Positions 1 through 12,853 of a stretch of 64,000 nucleotides of DNA are shown piece after piece. The stretch lies in NCBI GenBank assembly GCA_944470555.2, contig OX104128.1, forward strand, positions 61,573,257-61,637,256. Reading direction: 5' to 3'. The notes under the pieces were generated by a model. It was given only the letters and a program-made list of their open reading frames with translations. It was not told where the DNA came from and ran no database searches. This DNA is from Heterobilharzia americana (Eukaryota > Platyhelminthes > Trematoda > Strigeidida > Schistosomatidae). The position numbers and the translations under genes are program-made. The number at the start of each line of letters is the position of its first letter. Positions within the stretch are counted from its first letter, which is position 1.

Positions 1-230
1 CACGATTCTCCATGATACAGTACACCAAATTATGGAATAAGCTGTCACTTCGTATTCGCCCTTACATGTCCCCACTTCAGTTCCAACGTTTGCTGAACGA
101 ATTCCTTCAGTTCAGTAATATCCATCGATTCCCAGACACCCACGTTATATCCACAAATACAAGGTATAATTGAGCTATATGCAGGTAATCAGGGTCAAGT
201 CATCGCGCTCAATGACAACCCTGTTGTCTA
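1..230 (+). mobile_element. CR1-like family A fragment: end of ORF2 and start of 3' UTR
   Basis: The first ~170 bases read on the plus strand as the extreme C-terminus of the family A reverse transcriptase protein. The segment LWNKLSLRIRP, then FQRLLNEFLQF and a final STNTRYN before the stop match in order the end of ORF2 of the near full-length copy at 17032-17598 (LWNKLPHFIR, FRRLLNEFF, STNTKHN). The bases after the stop resemble the start of that element's 3' UTR, then similarity fades. The element enters from outside the window, so only its 3' end is visible. It is a dead fragment with no catalytic domain. Confidence 0.75.
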
Positions 231-1719
231 AAATGAATTCAGTTGCTATTTAGTATCATTTCCGTCAGGTTTGTGTACCAATATACTTCCTCTCAACCAC
301 CTTCCTGAGTGGTTTACGTGTGCACTAAGCACTATATCCCGCTGGTACAAGTATTCCGTGCTTAGTCACTGTACACTACTATACTATGGACGTCTGTTTT
401 TCATTGGCGCATATCTTTATTAACTCTATACCGTTTCTCCAGATGACAGGCCAATTACTCTATGCTGAGCATTGCTGTAAGGTATGGACATTATCTGCTC
501 ACGTAATTGGCACAACTCCGCATATTTGGAAGTGCGGTACTTTTTAGAGCCAAATTCGCTAGGCTGATCCAGGTCACAAAATTTAAAGATGTGAAGAAGA
601 CGCAAATGTGTGCACCGAATCTATCATACGGCGAGTAATTCACTTTTATTTCCCTGTGACTTTACTTTCATTGGCAGTAATAGTGCCTTCAATACCAGTT
701 ATTGATCCTAACCTAATGCCCCCATGGTTTTGTTTAACTTAACTACTCTCGTCTCCTCGTACAAATAAACACTCCACCCACCATCCTCCTTCCTCTTTGT
801 GGTCAGCTTGGGATCCTTTTGTCGTCCAGCAATATGAGTCGTTTTTAAGTGATGAGTTGGGTTAGACTATGGCGTGAGTGGAGGAAAAATGGTCATGTGT
901 GTGGACCGATGTGTGGGGCTTACCAGGAGACGATTAAGTCAGTGATGTGTAGACGGTCTCAGTGAGCCGAAAGCGGGCCGGAAATATTTTTTAAACCGCC
1001 AACTTTATTGGGTGCAGCATCAAAATGTTCGAAAAATTAAAGTAAAAAGACGAGTAGATGGAGATAACTGTTCAGCAGACATGATGGATGAGAAACGAAC
1101 TCTAACTATTTTCACTTGTGACTCCTGTGCTTGTGATAGTTTCCGAATCCAAAACAAAACAAAGGTGACGGTAGACTGGTGGAAAAATAAGGGTAAGTTC
1201 ACCGAAAGCATACATTCGCCCCGTCTACCACCTCAGCCCACTTTACATTACTGTGTTGTCTCTGTAACCTCGATACGTTAACATTCAACGGACAAAACCG
1301 CGGCCATCCCTCCCCTGATGACTATACATAGAGTGCTTGCGGCTGTTGCAAAAAGGCGCAGGTTCTATTTACGTATTTATAACTTCATTTATCCTGTGCA
1401 CATTGGTCTTCCGCACATTAGCCCAGACCTAGCTCTATGTTCTCCCTTGTCTCCGTTCCAGCTTCGTTTTCACTACTTCCTCACGCATCTTCATTTTCGT
1501 CCCCATAAGCTGACTTCTAAATAGTTGGTTTGGAACACCTCATGCAGCAACTTTTCTGATGAGTACAATTAACTCTACCGCGCACACCATGATTGATCTG
1601 CTTCCTTATCGTATTTTTAGGCTTCTATTTTGAGTTTGGTCCGCTGCTTGTTTTGGCTGTTCATTTTTTGGGTTTAGCTGATCGGTACTTTATTCATATA
1701 GGTTCTCAGTTATTTTACT
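231..1719. other. No recognisable gene
   Basis: Short reading frames occur (for example 1012-1281 plus and 1318-1524 plus), but none shows a known motif, good codon-length support or a match to other parts of the window. It may be decayed 3' UTR of the preceding family A fragment followed by unique sequence. Confidence 0.4.
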
Positions 1720-3015
1720 TAATAATAATAATGTATTTCTTACAACATAAGTTACATGAAAGCAAACCAGCTTACAGGTCTGATCATTTTGGCAGTGTGA
1801 ACTGACTGTTATGTACAGTATGAAGCTATACAATGGACACCGTTCTTTCCGGCACATAAAAGATGCGTCCAGAGTAAGAACGTTAATGCTTTACAGACAG
1901 CAAAGAATGAAACAGATAAATACCAGCATAATTGTTCATCATGTTGAGGCAAGCTCAGTTCGTCATAAGTACAAGAGCCGTAGGTTTCATAAGAATACCG
2001 CCAGAGAGGCAAGGATTGTCCAAGTTTATCTCCCTACCAGCATGCCTCTTGGTCAGTTATCACCATCTTCGCATGTTTTCACGTTGTTTTTTTGATGTTT
2101 TTGTGCTGCGCCCAATAGAGTTGATGGTTACGGGAATATTGCCAGCTCACTGTCAGCTGGATAAGACCGTGCATACACTATTGACTCAATCGCCCTTTGG
2201 TATATATCACACGTCAGGCAACACTTATGACCATTATACCCCCTACTCATGCAAAAGTCAAGCTTGATCTATCAAGCAAAACTGACTTGTGCCACTGTAC
2301 AGCGCAAAAACTCCTTGCTTATTACAAAGAAAAAGGGGAACGGTGGGTGAAACGTTTAGTTGTAGGAGAGTAGCTGAACTATGGCAGAATTGAGATTAGG
2401 AGCAGTAACTTACATCGAAAGCAATTACCACAAATTTGCACAGGATATTGTGTTAGTCAAAAAAATGACTCACCGTTCGACAAATTTTGGGTGGTTGCAT
2501 TGGATTACTGCGTATTTGACCCTAGATATTTGGTGAGCCAATAAGGATTGTGGTGTCATCCATGTGGGGTAAATTAAGAATCCTGCATACTCCAAGTTCA
2601 TTGAGGTAGTGGTCCAAGGCGGACTGAAATTGAAATATGGTCCTGCAGCATCGGACATCATGCGGCAGTCTGTTCCAAATGCTAGGGTAACAAGTTGTGA
2701 AAAATGAAAACTTGAGCTGTTTGGAAGCATATGGTAGTGTGACCAGGCAGTCTTGGCCTCTAAGATTATTGGGCTTTTTATAGCGAACTTTACTGTATCC
2801 ACATCAGTAGTCGCTTCCTGGTGTAGGACTTTATAGAAAGTGCTGAGGTTTAACTTTATTCGCCTTAACCACATAGGCTCTAACCGATCAGCGTGACATC
2901 TGCCCTTGTATGAGTTCCAGGGGAAATAAGTCTGGCAAAGTGTCGTTGGGTTTTCTCCATTTTCTGATTGTCACTGAGCAGCAAGCAACTAAGTATGATG
3001 GGGCAGTGTTCTGGT
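1720..3015 (-). mobile_element. CR1-like family A fragment (A8): ORF2 C-terminus and 3' UTR
   Basis: On the minus strand, 3015 down to 2470 reads as the C-terminal domain of family A ORF2: a PVLEH stretch, then QRHFARLISP, then PMWLRRIKLNLSTFYKVLH, matching PVLEY, QRKFTRYVLG and PLWLRRLKLNLSLFFRLLH of the copy at 17032-17598. Below 2470 lies about 740 bp of non-coding sequence. It ends near 1725-1735 in a TAA microsatellite followed (1740-1800) by a diverged form of the family tail with CAGCTTACAGG in place of CAGTTTACAGG. The piece is 5' truncated and lacks all catalytic residues. The boundary at 1720 is inferred from the tail, not from a target duplication. Confidence 0.65.
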
Positions 3016-5090
3016 AGTGGCCGCACGCACATCTTGTTGTGAGCGTACACCATGCCACCATACGATCATGAGGAATGCCCAGGAATCAAGGTCATGGCCG
3101 TGCCACCCGCTCTGCCCTCAAGAAAATTCGATGGTTCGAACAATGGCTGGAAAATTCCTGATTTCTTGCCGGGCTTATTTTGTCCGACTGAACAACCATA
3201 ATAGTGTTAAGCATTTCATTCTTTGTTGTCTACAAAACATCAACGTTCTTTCGCTAAACTCATTTCTTTTGTGTCTTGGATAAGTATGTCTAATGTATTG
3301 CGCGTCGTTGTACATAGCAACGAATCCTTACTGCCAAGGTGGTCACACCTGTATGCTTTTGTGTAACATGTTGTGTGAAAATATATTGTTACTGTAATTA
3401 CCTTGTTACAAGCAAGTAAGGTACTTTGATGAATAATTCAAAACGTAACTCAGGTGCCTGCAGGGAACGATCTGTTAAATTTAAGAATCCACATTCTTAA
3501 AAAAGGAACGGAAGACCACTCGCAGCTGCGTTGCATCTCCCAGTCGTGCACAAAAAGAAATGTCATTGGAGATGACACTTGAATATTTAAGTTAGACAGA
3601 TGATCAGTCCAAGTAATCACTATTAGTTGTCTTTTTTGAGAGCTTAAAGCAAAGCTGGCTTTACATGTACACTCAGAAATACTTCGCCTTAGTCCGTGTT
3701 GCAGTACTAAGATATGAAAATGGTATGGAGAGAAAGAAAGAAACAAAAGTAGGTTACTAAACGGATCACCAGGAAAGCAGTCCCGAAAAATATTTCATGA
3801 AGCTCATTTTCGGAAAAATGCGTAAACTGACACTTCATGCACATTCGGGTAGTAGGAAGTGCGCCACAAACTTTGTATGGAGGGTGATGATATTAACACC
3901 CGACTTCCCAAACCTAGTTCGGTGGATAGTCATCTCCTAACATCGCTCAGCCACAGCTCCACCGAACCAAAGGCAACCACAGGCACCATCGAGTAAAGCG
4001 GGCTTAAGTTAGGGTTACCGGACCATTAGGCCAACTGATTGGCCTTCCGAGCCATTTCATCCAGTGTTCAAAGGGTCTTAAAACGTCTTTGATTTCAGTT
4101 ACCGTCTACCTCACAAGCTGTTTCACCAACATCAGGTTCTTAGTGTCAACTGCTTGGATGAAATGGTATAGCTTTTAGCTGCTGCTGGGCGTACCTATTG
4201 CTTCCAAAGAAATCACAGGTAGTGTTCCCTTGGACAAATGCCTTCACAGTCGTGCTGTGATATCTTTTGCGTGAGGGACTCACATATGCAGTTATAATCA
4301 CCGTCCGTCAGAGAAGACTGGTGAGTCCTGAAAGTTTATAACGAAGTTACATGTACTCAGGACTTACCTAGAGGCTGTTTCTCAAAGCGGCACTCAACTT
4401 TACCCATTCTTACACCAACGTGTCAGTATGGCCACTATTTGGCTGTTCCTGTGGGCATGCTGAAAGTTTATCTATTCTTTCAGTAGGCTTTACAGCCAAC
4501 TTTGGGTCCAATTCAATTCTCTATTTAATTGCGACTTACGTCGGTACGTTCGTGTTGACAATTCAGATGTCCACCAAAAAATTAACATCAGTTTTGAATA
4601 AGGTAAAGCGTGAATAGAGCTAAAACATGCATTTGAGAATAAACCATTGTTGTGAATGTATAAACGCCACCGCCGACCAGTTTTATTGGACCGCCATAGG
4701 CAAAACCTTCAGCGAATGATGGGGAACATCAAGCGACCAGTGGTGGTAGCTTGGCTGAAAGCTGATGCCTAGAAGAAAGCCGTGATCCACACATGGTTGC
4801 AGAAAGCAATATAGTTTCCAAAAATTCTGTCGCCCTGGCACAAGTGGTCTGAGACGGCCCATCGCTCCTAATGGTTTCTCCGAACACCACGAAAGGTTTC
4901 AAGGACGTCCTCCTTCTCCCATGCCGATATGACAGTGGCGTCACTTAAAACCTTGGCACCAGACTTGACGGGCTATGGTCATTAGGAGAGGACAGAAGGC
5001 AGTAGAACGCCACGATGTTCATACGCAGAGTTCTAGAACTACCAAGGAATACTGTACTAAGGATAGGTAGCCCCACAAGGCCTGGAAGTG
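3016..5090. other. No recognisable gene
   Basis: Nothing in this stretch could be matched to a gene or to the other repeats in the window. A 65-codon frame at 4420-4617 (plus) encodes a short cysteine-containing then hydrophobic peptide, and a 98-codon frame lies at 3450-3746 (minus); neither has a recognisable motif. The part after about 4640 may already belong to ORF1 of the family B element that follows, but this could not be shown. Confidence 0.35.
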
Positions 5091-5099
5091 GTGGTGGCT

Positions 5100-7650
5100 A
5101 ATGAAGAAAGTTGCCCCGATAATTCACTGACGAGTAGCCTTGGTGAGCTGCCCGGGCTAACGTGTGTAACTTCTGTCTCCTTCTATAGACTGCTAGTTTG
5201 ACTCGCTTGCTTGCACTACGGAAGCGCCGCACGCATGGCATTAAGTGAATGATGGCACAGGCAGAGCAGTACTGTTGTGTGACAGTAAACCAAGATCGAT
5301 CCGGCGAGCAGGTGGACGGTGAGGGCCGGCACTCTCCGAATCTGTGGTCATCAAGGGGGAGGAACTGGTCAGTTGAATACGCAGTGATGGAACTTCTGTC
5401 ACCCACGAATTCACAGCAAAACTTCAGAAAACGGAGTGACACCATCCCTACTAGGGCTAGCAATCCTAAACTAGAGTCCATCCACGCCAGTGCTGCCCCA
5501 GCAGCAATACGTAATCCGGCCTTCTTCTCCAGCAGAAGAGAACGACATGAATGTACAACAATGCTAGAGGACAGGGGAGAAACTGAGGGAGGTGGGGGGG
5601 TATTCCACAAACACCTGTTTACATACACCACATGTGTAACATGGTCCTGGTTCCCGCCAGATGCCACTAACAGCAAGACGAATCTCTCGGAAATGAAACT
5701 TCCCTAGGGACGCGGAACCAGGAAGAGAAAAGGGAGTGGGTTTCTGTATGGTTTCTCGTCCGAAGGCAAAAGTGGTGAGCGATGCTGCGGTTATCCAACT
5801 CCTCAACTCTGTACGGCGCGGCTTCACTCTCAATTGCACGAAGTGTCTCCTGGATGTTATATATTGGTCCCCTACTAACAGTCCTGACAACAAGACAATG
5901 ATTATCAACATGGATCTGGCAACAAACTCTATGGGCTACTGTTTATTTGTTATCACCGGTGGCTTAGACATGCCGTTTGCCCTGCTTTAACGGAAGGGGT
6001 AAACACTATCGGTCTCTCTTTCAGAAGCCGACGAATTTTCTTGGGGAGCCGTTCTCTCAGGGAAGGTGGATGATGTCACATTTTAGGGGCCTAACGTAAT
6101 GTATAACACCTGGGCTACGTTCCGGCGAACGATAATCTTTTCATAGAGAACATATATCTCTGGCTGCCTCTCAGCCGAAGGGGTCATGTAGCGACAACCT
6201 TTGCCATGACAACAAAAATATCTCCAATAAGAGGAACCGGATATCATCTCTTGCTTTATCATGGTCAACTAGGAGGCTGACAGATTACCTCACGAATTCA
6301 TCATGGTCTGAAGGCTGGAGCTATCTCACAGAGGAAAAACGTTCGACGAACGAAGGAATAGTACTCAGACCCATCCGTCACACTGTGAAAGAGGCAGCAC
6401 CCACTGTCACTGAGAGCCTCGTTGAAAAGCGCCGGACGGAGTGGCCACTTTGGAACAGGCAACAGGCCTGGTTCAAGTAACGCTCATCATGCTGGCATTC
6501 AGGATCCTTGAGTTGCAGGCGAATTCGCAACCGATCCAAAGTGGCAGTCCATAGCAGTGTCTTCTGATGAAGCCCAGCGATAAGATCACGACGTAACACG
6601 GAAAACGCTTCCCTACCCATATTCGCAAGGAAACGGAGTCAGAAACTAGCTAATTTCATGATCAGCTCCAACAGAGATGCGTTGAGCGGCGTGGAAGCAG
6701 CCGAGCTTCTGTTCTCATGCTCTGATGCCCAACTTAGTACTTCTGATATCAAATACCCGCCAGAGCAAGTGAAATCCGTCAGACTGATGTGAATGAATAC
6801 CCATGCCCAATCCTTACCGCACACAAAGGTGTCAGAGGGGCCATCCAGGCTTGCTATAGGATGACCTATCGGCTGTGATGAGGGACTAGAGTTACTCCCC
6901 GAAATTGCTGTCAGGAACTGTGGAAACCAATCTATGGCCTCTCCAAGCGCTCGCTTCTGTCAAGGAGAATTTTCAAAATGTGAAATTGTGCCGTCTTTCC
7001 AGCTGAGATAGGAGAAGCCATGACAGATACAAACTGAGTGCTTAATTCTCTATACCCCCCATAGTATTGGACGGCTTGATGGTAGACAAAGTCTGAGAAT
7101 GTCTTAACAGGAAGGCCCCTCATTACTGCCTGGTATGATACTGACTGCTGCCTTTCGTGTACTACCGACTTTCTGACTGCCTTGGCAGCTGGGACAACAG
7201 AAAAATAGTTCGTGCTATTTAGCAGTGTTTTGAACAAAATCCCAACGCACAGGTAAAACGAACCCCTGCTTTCTTGGTTCAAAACACGGCCGGAAGCAGA
7301 CAGTTCTACTCAAAAGAGAATAGAATAATATCCATGTGGAGGCTAACGATATCGACGGCATCTCAGAGATGAATCCCGGAGACACATCCTCTCCCATCGT
7401 CCATTAACGACCTACCACGGAAAGTGACTTCACCCGAACCTATGTGTGCTGATGGTATAGAAACTGGAGGGACCTACATAGGAGAGTTAACTGCTGAGTA
7501 TTTGGAAGCGACTCCCAGCAAATAGAACTCTGGCTGCCGGAAGGCGGCTTAAGCTTCAGCCTGGCGAAGTGGAATGTAAGTGAAATCAGGATCCGTGTAA
7601 CAGGAACAACCGGACGGGGCACGGGTTGAGCAACCACGCCACCGTTGAGG
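5100..7650 (+). mobile_element. CR1-like family B element (B1), degenerate
   Basis: Plus-strand relic of a second CR1-like family. Endonuclease remnants lie at about 5400-6070: a GGGGVFHK segment typical of the RGGGV strand, then WSPTNSPDNK (compare YRPPNSP) and VITGGLDMPF at the GDFNMP position. Reverse transcriptase remnants run to about 7640. The domain-C block reads NDLPRKVTSPEPMCADG, so the catalytic YADD is CADG. Frames break many times and no frame spans a whole domain. The first ~300 bases may be ORF1 remains but are not clearly so. The element stops where a family A tail begins (about 7655). Non-functional. Confidence 0.6.
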
Positions 7651-7654
7651 TGTT

Positions 7655-8130
7655 AATGTAAATGCAAATGTAGAAGTAAATGTTTTCTTCTCACATTAAA
7701 AAAATTTAACGTGAGAGAAGCCAGTTTACAGGCTTCATCACGTTGATACATCTCAAAATATCTACAAGACTTGTGCCCTGAGTGGTACTGACGGAATGCC
7801 GAAGGTCCTGCTAGTTATGAAATGAACAAGGAAATATTACTTCACGGCGTATATAGAGTGTTAGAGTTTAGATAATGGTAAATGTTTTCTTCATTTAACA
7901 GGTTTAACGTGAGAGATACCAGTTAACAAGCACCGTCAAATTCATAATTTTTGAAAGTTTACGAACTGGTATTTAGTATTAAATAATTTACATTTCAAGT
8001 CATTGGTGTGCATAATATTATTGAAATTTTCTGGAGTTCATGGTATGGACATGAAGTTTCATCTCCCATCCCACAGATAGGTTCCACTATCAATATCAAA
8101 AACGCGCGGTGTTCAAAGTTTGCGTTATGT
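7655..8130 (-). mobile_element. Family A 3' UTR fragment (A6) with both hairpin tails
   Basis: Non-coding 3' end of a family A element on the minus strand. It closely matches 15489-15960. Tail unit 1 (about 7706-7745) contains GAAGCC, an 8-base loop, then GGCTTC, a perfect 6 bp hairpin. Tail unit 2 (about 7901-7949) is a diverged repeat of the same motif. Between them the sequence is nearly identical to A1 except that A1 has a ~17-base A-rich insertion near 15625. Similarity ends near 8130, inside the 3' UTR. Confidence 0.75.
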
Positions 8131-8389
8131 TCACAGGGAAACATCTGGAACTCAACTTCGCCGACACCCCAAACACCGACTCCTGAGATAATGAAACGGC
8201 AGTCGGGGCGGAAGGCGCTTTTCACTTTCAGCACAGACAGCTCGGTGCTTTGATTCCAATACTATCTCCTCATAAGGCTACATCTGGAAGCCCTCAGTGT
8301 GGTAGCACAACGGCACCTTAAACAGACCCCAATATCTTTGAAAAAACACGAACAAATGTGACAAAATCACTTGCTGAACCAAGGGAGAA

Positions 8390-8600
8390 AAAATGCTGAC
8401 TGATTGAGGCACCTAAACCTACTTTCTCTGGGCTGTCGCAGAAGGAAGAGTGACTTTATCGTGGCCTGCAAGATCACCCATCGTGCGGTTCGTGTAAGAA
8501 AACCAAATTTACCCTCGGTGCGATGGTCACCAAGAGGGAATATCACCAGGATGGCACGCCACAGAGCCAATATCACGCTTAAATCAAGCTTTATTCCTCA
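8390..8600 (+). mobile_element. Family B ORF2 C-terminal fragment
   Basis: The plus strand encodes LRHLNLLSLGCRRRKSDFIVACKI, which aligns with the family B C-terminal block LKDLGLCSLIYRRLRGDLVTACKI in the copy at 10113-11530. It is a short isolated piece with no catalytic residues and no clear boundaries. Sequence between 8130 and 8390 was not recognised. Confidence 0.5.
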
Positions 8601-8759
8601 GTAGTAAGTGCTTTATGAAATACTTTACAGCCCTCTCAGAGGACCCATTTAGATGAAGGCTAGACAACTATGTTTGTTCGTATAGCTCACCAGCGACGCT
8701 CTTGGGGCAGCCTACAGTTAGACTTAAGTTAGAGGTGACCGAGCGATAGGCTGATAATA

Positions 8760-9030
8760 GGTAAGACTCCTAAATTCTTTCTGTCTGTCAGCCACCCAGT
8801 CCTCTCATATCTCAGCAAGGCGAACGACGATTAGATTAACGGCTTGAGACTTTGACGGGGTGTTTGAGTCACCGGTGATTACGACAAAATTGTAATATGC
8901 AGTATTTGTGGCCAGGCCTGAGTTGGTAACCACTGCCACATGGTCAGGAGTACTAGTAGGGAATCAATATATAATATCCAGGAGACACTTCGTGAAAATG
9001 AGAGTGAAGCAGACCTACACATAATCTTAG
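8760..9030 (-). mobile_element. Family B endonuclease fragment (B2), inverted
   Basis: The reverse complement matches the endonuclease part of B1 (about 5800-5990). On the minus strand it reads VITGDSNTPS at the position of the catalytic GDFN motif, and 8955-9005 mirrors 5820-5875 with few changes. Only about 90 codons survive. Confidence 0.6.
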
Positions 9031-9689
9031 TGTTTGATTGTGGTTGGCTCATGCTTGGCTGTCAAATTGTTCCGTTCTGACCAACGGTTATTCTATGCAT
9101 ATATCACCGTCAAACAAGGTGGCAGATTTAGCGGTCATGTTGCTTGTACACTTTTGATGTGTTTGTGTTTCCCTAAGGCCAAGAAGGATCGGGATGTTCG
9201 ATATGAGGACTCGAAAAACAACTGTTCAAATCATGTCTGATCTGATAAATCACCTGGAAACCGTGATTGGCGCTTACGACAGTTTCTGGACAGCCTTTAA
9301 GAGAATTGTTGGCTGTAAAACGGAGTTATTTGAGCTGAAAATAAGACAACAGAAACACATAAACGTGAGACTACTTTCAAGTACTGTCTTTCACCAGGGA
9401 GAAGTAGTTGAAGAGGGGTTTTGTAGTTGTTTGCATCAACGTTCAGTGGCCTGCAACCAACTGATGGAACAAACTGTGTAGAGTACCTATTCACGGTGGT
9501 GCACAGTTATAATTAGCGGGTTTTACCTTTCCTCACAACCACTTTTCGTGCTTCCTAGCCGAGAAGCGGTAGCCGACAGGTTATTGTCTGCCCAAAAATG
9601 CTTCATTTCATGCATCATTCGCAGCCTTAATCGTTTTCTTTTCCTCGTGTCACAGGCATGGATATCACTTCGCACTTAATAAGTAACGA

Positions 9690-10112
9690 ATATTTTACTC
9701 TCAGGTTATGAATTTAACATGAGAGAAGCCGGTTAACGGAAGCCATCAAATTGATAACTGTAGGGAGACCTAAAAGATTTGAGCAGTGTCGAATAGTACG
9801 GAAGGTAGGACATTAAACTTTTTCATGATATCAAGTGCCTGAAAGTTATGAAAAGGGTGGGAAAATATCATCTCACAGAGCATAGGCATCGTTTTAAGTT
9901 TAGATCATCCCTACTCACAATTCTTTCTTCACATTAGAGTGGCATCAGATCCGCGCAGCATTTGATGTTTGCGTTACGAGCAGTCGGCATGATTAACTCG
10001 CCTGCAGACTCCGATGTTCAGTCAGATAAATGTCCATTTTAACAGCAAATCTATTGTTTATAGCATCGCTGACCAGGAATAACTTGCTTCAATGGTTTCA
10101 GGAATAGGCAGG
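9690..10112 (-). mobile_element. Family A-related 3' UTR (D1), tail half
   Basis: Tail end of a family A-related 3' UTR. It carries the hairpin motif near 9718-9755 and a body that aligns with 41290-41690 and, more weakly, with the A1 3' UTR at 15560-15700. It has only one tail unit. It stops at 10112, where family B sequence begins, and resumes at about 11540. Confidence 0.6.
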
Positions 10113-11535
10113 TACCTCCCACTGAATCCCGGCCTCCCAACTCTACTCTACGCTGACAATGCTGAGTTATGGAGAGCTGTGATGTCGGAAACAGAATCAA
10201 GTGCACTGCAAGGTGACCACAGATTATTTGCTGAGTGGGTGGATATTAATAGACTATCATTTAACCTAGATAAGTGCCGAGCCATGCTGCTCCGTACCCC
10301 AGACTCTCAAAAGGTACCCTATTCTCCCTGAGGAACACAAATGTCCCACACCACCACGGAGAAAGAGCTAGGGCTAATGCTGGCTGACAGACTGGACACT
10401 AGCTCTAATTATCCGGGAGACGCCTTCACAGCCTACGCAGTACTGCGTTTCATGGGCAGACAACTAGGTGCCCTGACACCGGAACTCTTTTTAAAGCTGT
10501 ACAAGACCTACATACAACTTCAGTTGGAGGTTCACAGCGTCGCTGCACCACCATATCTGAAAACAGACGTGAACCCCTCAGAGAAGGTCCAAAGGCGGGC
10601 TACTAGGGGTGTCGCGGGAATGAAGCGAAAACCACATCAGGACAGGCTGAAAGATCTAGGACTCTGCTCTCTAATTTACCGTAGATTACGTGGTGACTTG
10701 GTAACGGCTTGCAAAATACTAAGTGACCCAAGCCATTCTAACAGTGGAATCCTACCGAATGACCACCATGGAGATCCTCGTGGTGATTCAAGAAGAATCG
10801 CCCATGAAGGAGCGAAAACTCCTGTTCGGTCACACTTCTCTCTCTGCGAGTTTGCGGGGACTGGAACGCATTGCCTACCAAGATTACTACTGCTCCGTCC
10901 GTTGACAGCTTCAAGAAGAGGTTGTACAGTTACGCAGCGACGCACGGTTTGGGCCCATCCAACTGGGATGTGGACTGGGCTGACACGACCAACTAACTCA
11001 CTACGGCCAACGCATTATGGAATACTTTGTAGTGCCACTGCCACTGGGAGCCTGGCTCAACCTTATACCTTCCTATAGACGTCCCTTACATTTACCATTC
11101 CCACGAATAGAATAACTATCTCTACTCCTAACTGCCCTATAATGTCATTTAAAACCCCTTCCTACAGGCTTTACAGTTCCTTTCGCAGAATCTTTTCTTT
11201 TCCTATTCGATTTGTTTCTTTGCACTATCTCTCCCTTGATCTCTCTGGACATACTTTCCATCTCCTTTTTACAACCGGTCCGACCACTTATCTGCTGACA
11301 CGACACTTGAGGAACCCATCAGCACTGCAGTCTTTGGAAGAAAAACAATCAAACAGCGACACTCCCTGCAAATTAACCAACACCCGACCGCCAGTAGGGC
11401 CAACCACAGCTACAGCAATCGAGTGGGTAGATCTACTGCATCGGAATCCGCCGAAGAGCCAGAACCGTTCCGCAAGACCCAGAAGCGAGCGCGAAGAACT
11501 TGAGTAGTTTACACCAGCTAGTAAAAGGATGCTGA
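10113..11535 (+). mobile_element. CR1-like family B 3' half (B3) inserted in a family A-related 3' UTR
   Basis: Plus-strand 3' part of family B. 10113-10331 encodes the reverse transcriptase domain-C region with LLYADNAELW (catalytic YADD changed to YADN) followed by HRLFAEWVD and LDKCRAMLL. A frameshift near 10335 leads into 10341-11078, the thumb and C-terminal region (FMGRQLGALTPELFLKLYKTYI, KVQRRATRGV, RRLRGDLVTACKI). About 450 bp of 3' UTR follow; bases 11280-11500 match 39820-40040. The element is 5' truncated, as usual for target-primed insertion. Confidence 0.75.
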
Positions 11536-12284
11536 ATATTCAATCACTCAGTCCAGACGAATATCTCAGTCCCAGAACTTCACACCTTTCAAGCACATCC
11601 TTCCCATTAATTCAGATTGATAACTCTAGAAATATATGTTGCAGTGCGGGTAATTAAAGACCAGAAGAACCGTGGTTCAAAAGAAGTGGATTTTACACGG
11701 ATATCAAACTTCAGAGACTTCATACTGAGATACCCAGCATTATCAAGGAGATACGTTGGCCGTTAGATAAATTCATACAAAGACAAAGCGCCAGAGAAAT
11801 CTGCCGCATAACATTTTTACGATTGTATTACCTCCAGGTAAAGTGACCTTTTGGATTTGGCTGTTTATCCAGATTTCTGCTGCATTTGTGACGAACCAGA
11901 AACCAGAGACCAGTTATTGTGCTTGAGCTTTCACATGCGTCAGTATTTAGAGTACTGGCGGGCAGATGACTTGGTTGTGAAGCTGTTCAAAAAATTGGAA
12001 GCCGGGGGCAAGCCAACACAAGAGTTCCAACATCAGTTTTCAATGTTACGTAAGCAGTAAAATTTTAAGGAAGTTGGTATTTTTCACCAAGCTAATGCTT
12101 CGAACATTGTCTTAAGGTTGGTACCGAAGAAAGAAGAGGAGGGAAAGCGCAGGAAGAAGTTGGACAGTGGAATACTATGCAAGAAGAAGCGGGAGGAGAA
12201 ACGTCCCTATCTTTTTAGAGTCATTTGAGCTATACAAAGACTTTAACTTATGCATGTAATAATAATAATAATGTGTGCTCCTAA
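11536..12284 (-). mobile_element. Family A-related 3' UTR (D1), remainder
   Basis: Continues the 3' UTR interrupted at 10112; both parts align in order with the uninterrupted relative at 41268-42250. Around 12200-12262 it also matches the A1 3' UTR (16715-16785: GTCCCTATCTTTTT, then a stretch ending in ATGTA). A plus-strand frame at 11851-12060 has FCCICDEPETRDQLLC, and 42020-42130 keeps a similar reading. This could mean coding potential on the plus strand, or only shared DNA ancestry. A TAA microsatellite closes the piece at 12258-12275. Confidence 0.55.
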
Positions 12285-12853
12285 TTGTACAGGCACACCA
12301 TTTTTACAAGTATGAATAAGTTTCTGTGTAAATCACATGTATCTTCACAGAAGGCTATCTGAATCCCCGCCTATTGTCACCAGAAGATGTAAGCGCTGCG
12401 CGGCCATATAATGGAACATCCGAGCAGAATAAGTGCGCAGAAATTTACAAGTTGGACAAGTAGAAGTACTGTCTCCGCATTGAAGAAAAAAACTAGGTTT
12501 GTATCTCAACACTACACATATTACCTGGAGAAAAGCAGAGCTTAAAGCTAATGCTTCCACTGTAGCGCGTTGTGCTTTTTGCCCGAGATATGATGAAACG
12601 TTTATGAGGGAGTATACTCACAAATTGTTTGCTTCCTGTGCTTCATTGATGATTCCATAACTGCATAACTCATGCATGTTGATACCATTCTACATCAGAG
12701 ATTCATAATCTTGATGAATGTTACAAGTGAGAGCCAAATATCTTCACTTATCCAGCTCCGACATCCAGAAGCAATGAACTTATTTGAACGAGTCAAGTGG
12801 ACTTTCAGGACATCTTGTCCTCCGTTTCCATGGGTCGTGACAGCCTTGCGGTC
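12285..12853 (-). repeat. 569 bp inverted duplicate, copy 1
   Basis: This segment is the reverse complement of 33598-34166. Both are 569 bp long and I see only about three single-base differences. A TAA-type microsatellite lies just outside the lower end here and outside the matching end of the partner. I see no terminal inverted repeats and no known protein. Peptides of 71 codons (12345-12560 minus) and 64 codons (12672-12866 plus) are preserved in both copies, but that follows from the DNA identity. It could be a young retroposed or SINE-like unit, or a segmental copy. Confidence 0.85.

Noticed and set aside
5098..5676. 192-codon minus-strand frame overlapping a 152-codon plus-strand frame
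   Set aside because: The plus strand carries degenerate family B endonuclease; the minus frame has no motif and is most likely its shadow.
12285..12853. 569 bp inverted pair as a terminal-inverted-repeat transposon spanning 12-34 kb
   Set aside because: The interior is made of unrelated nested elements with independent insertion histories and no transposase; the ends show no target duplication.
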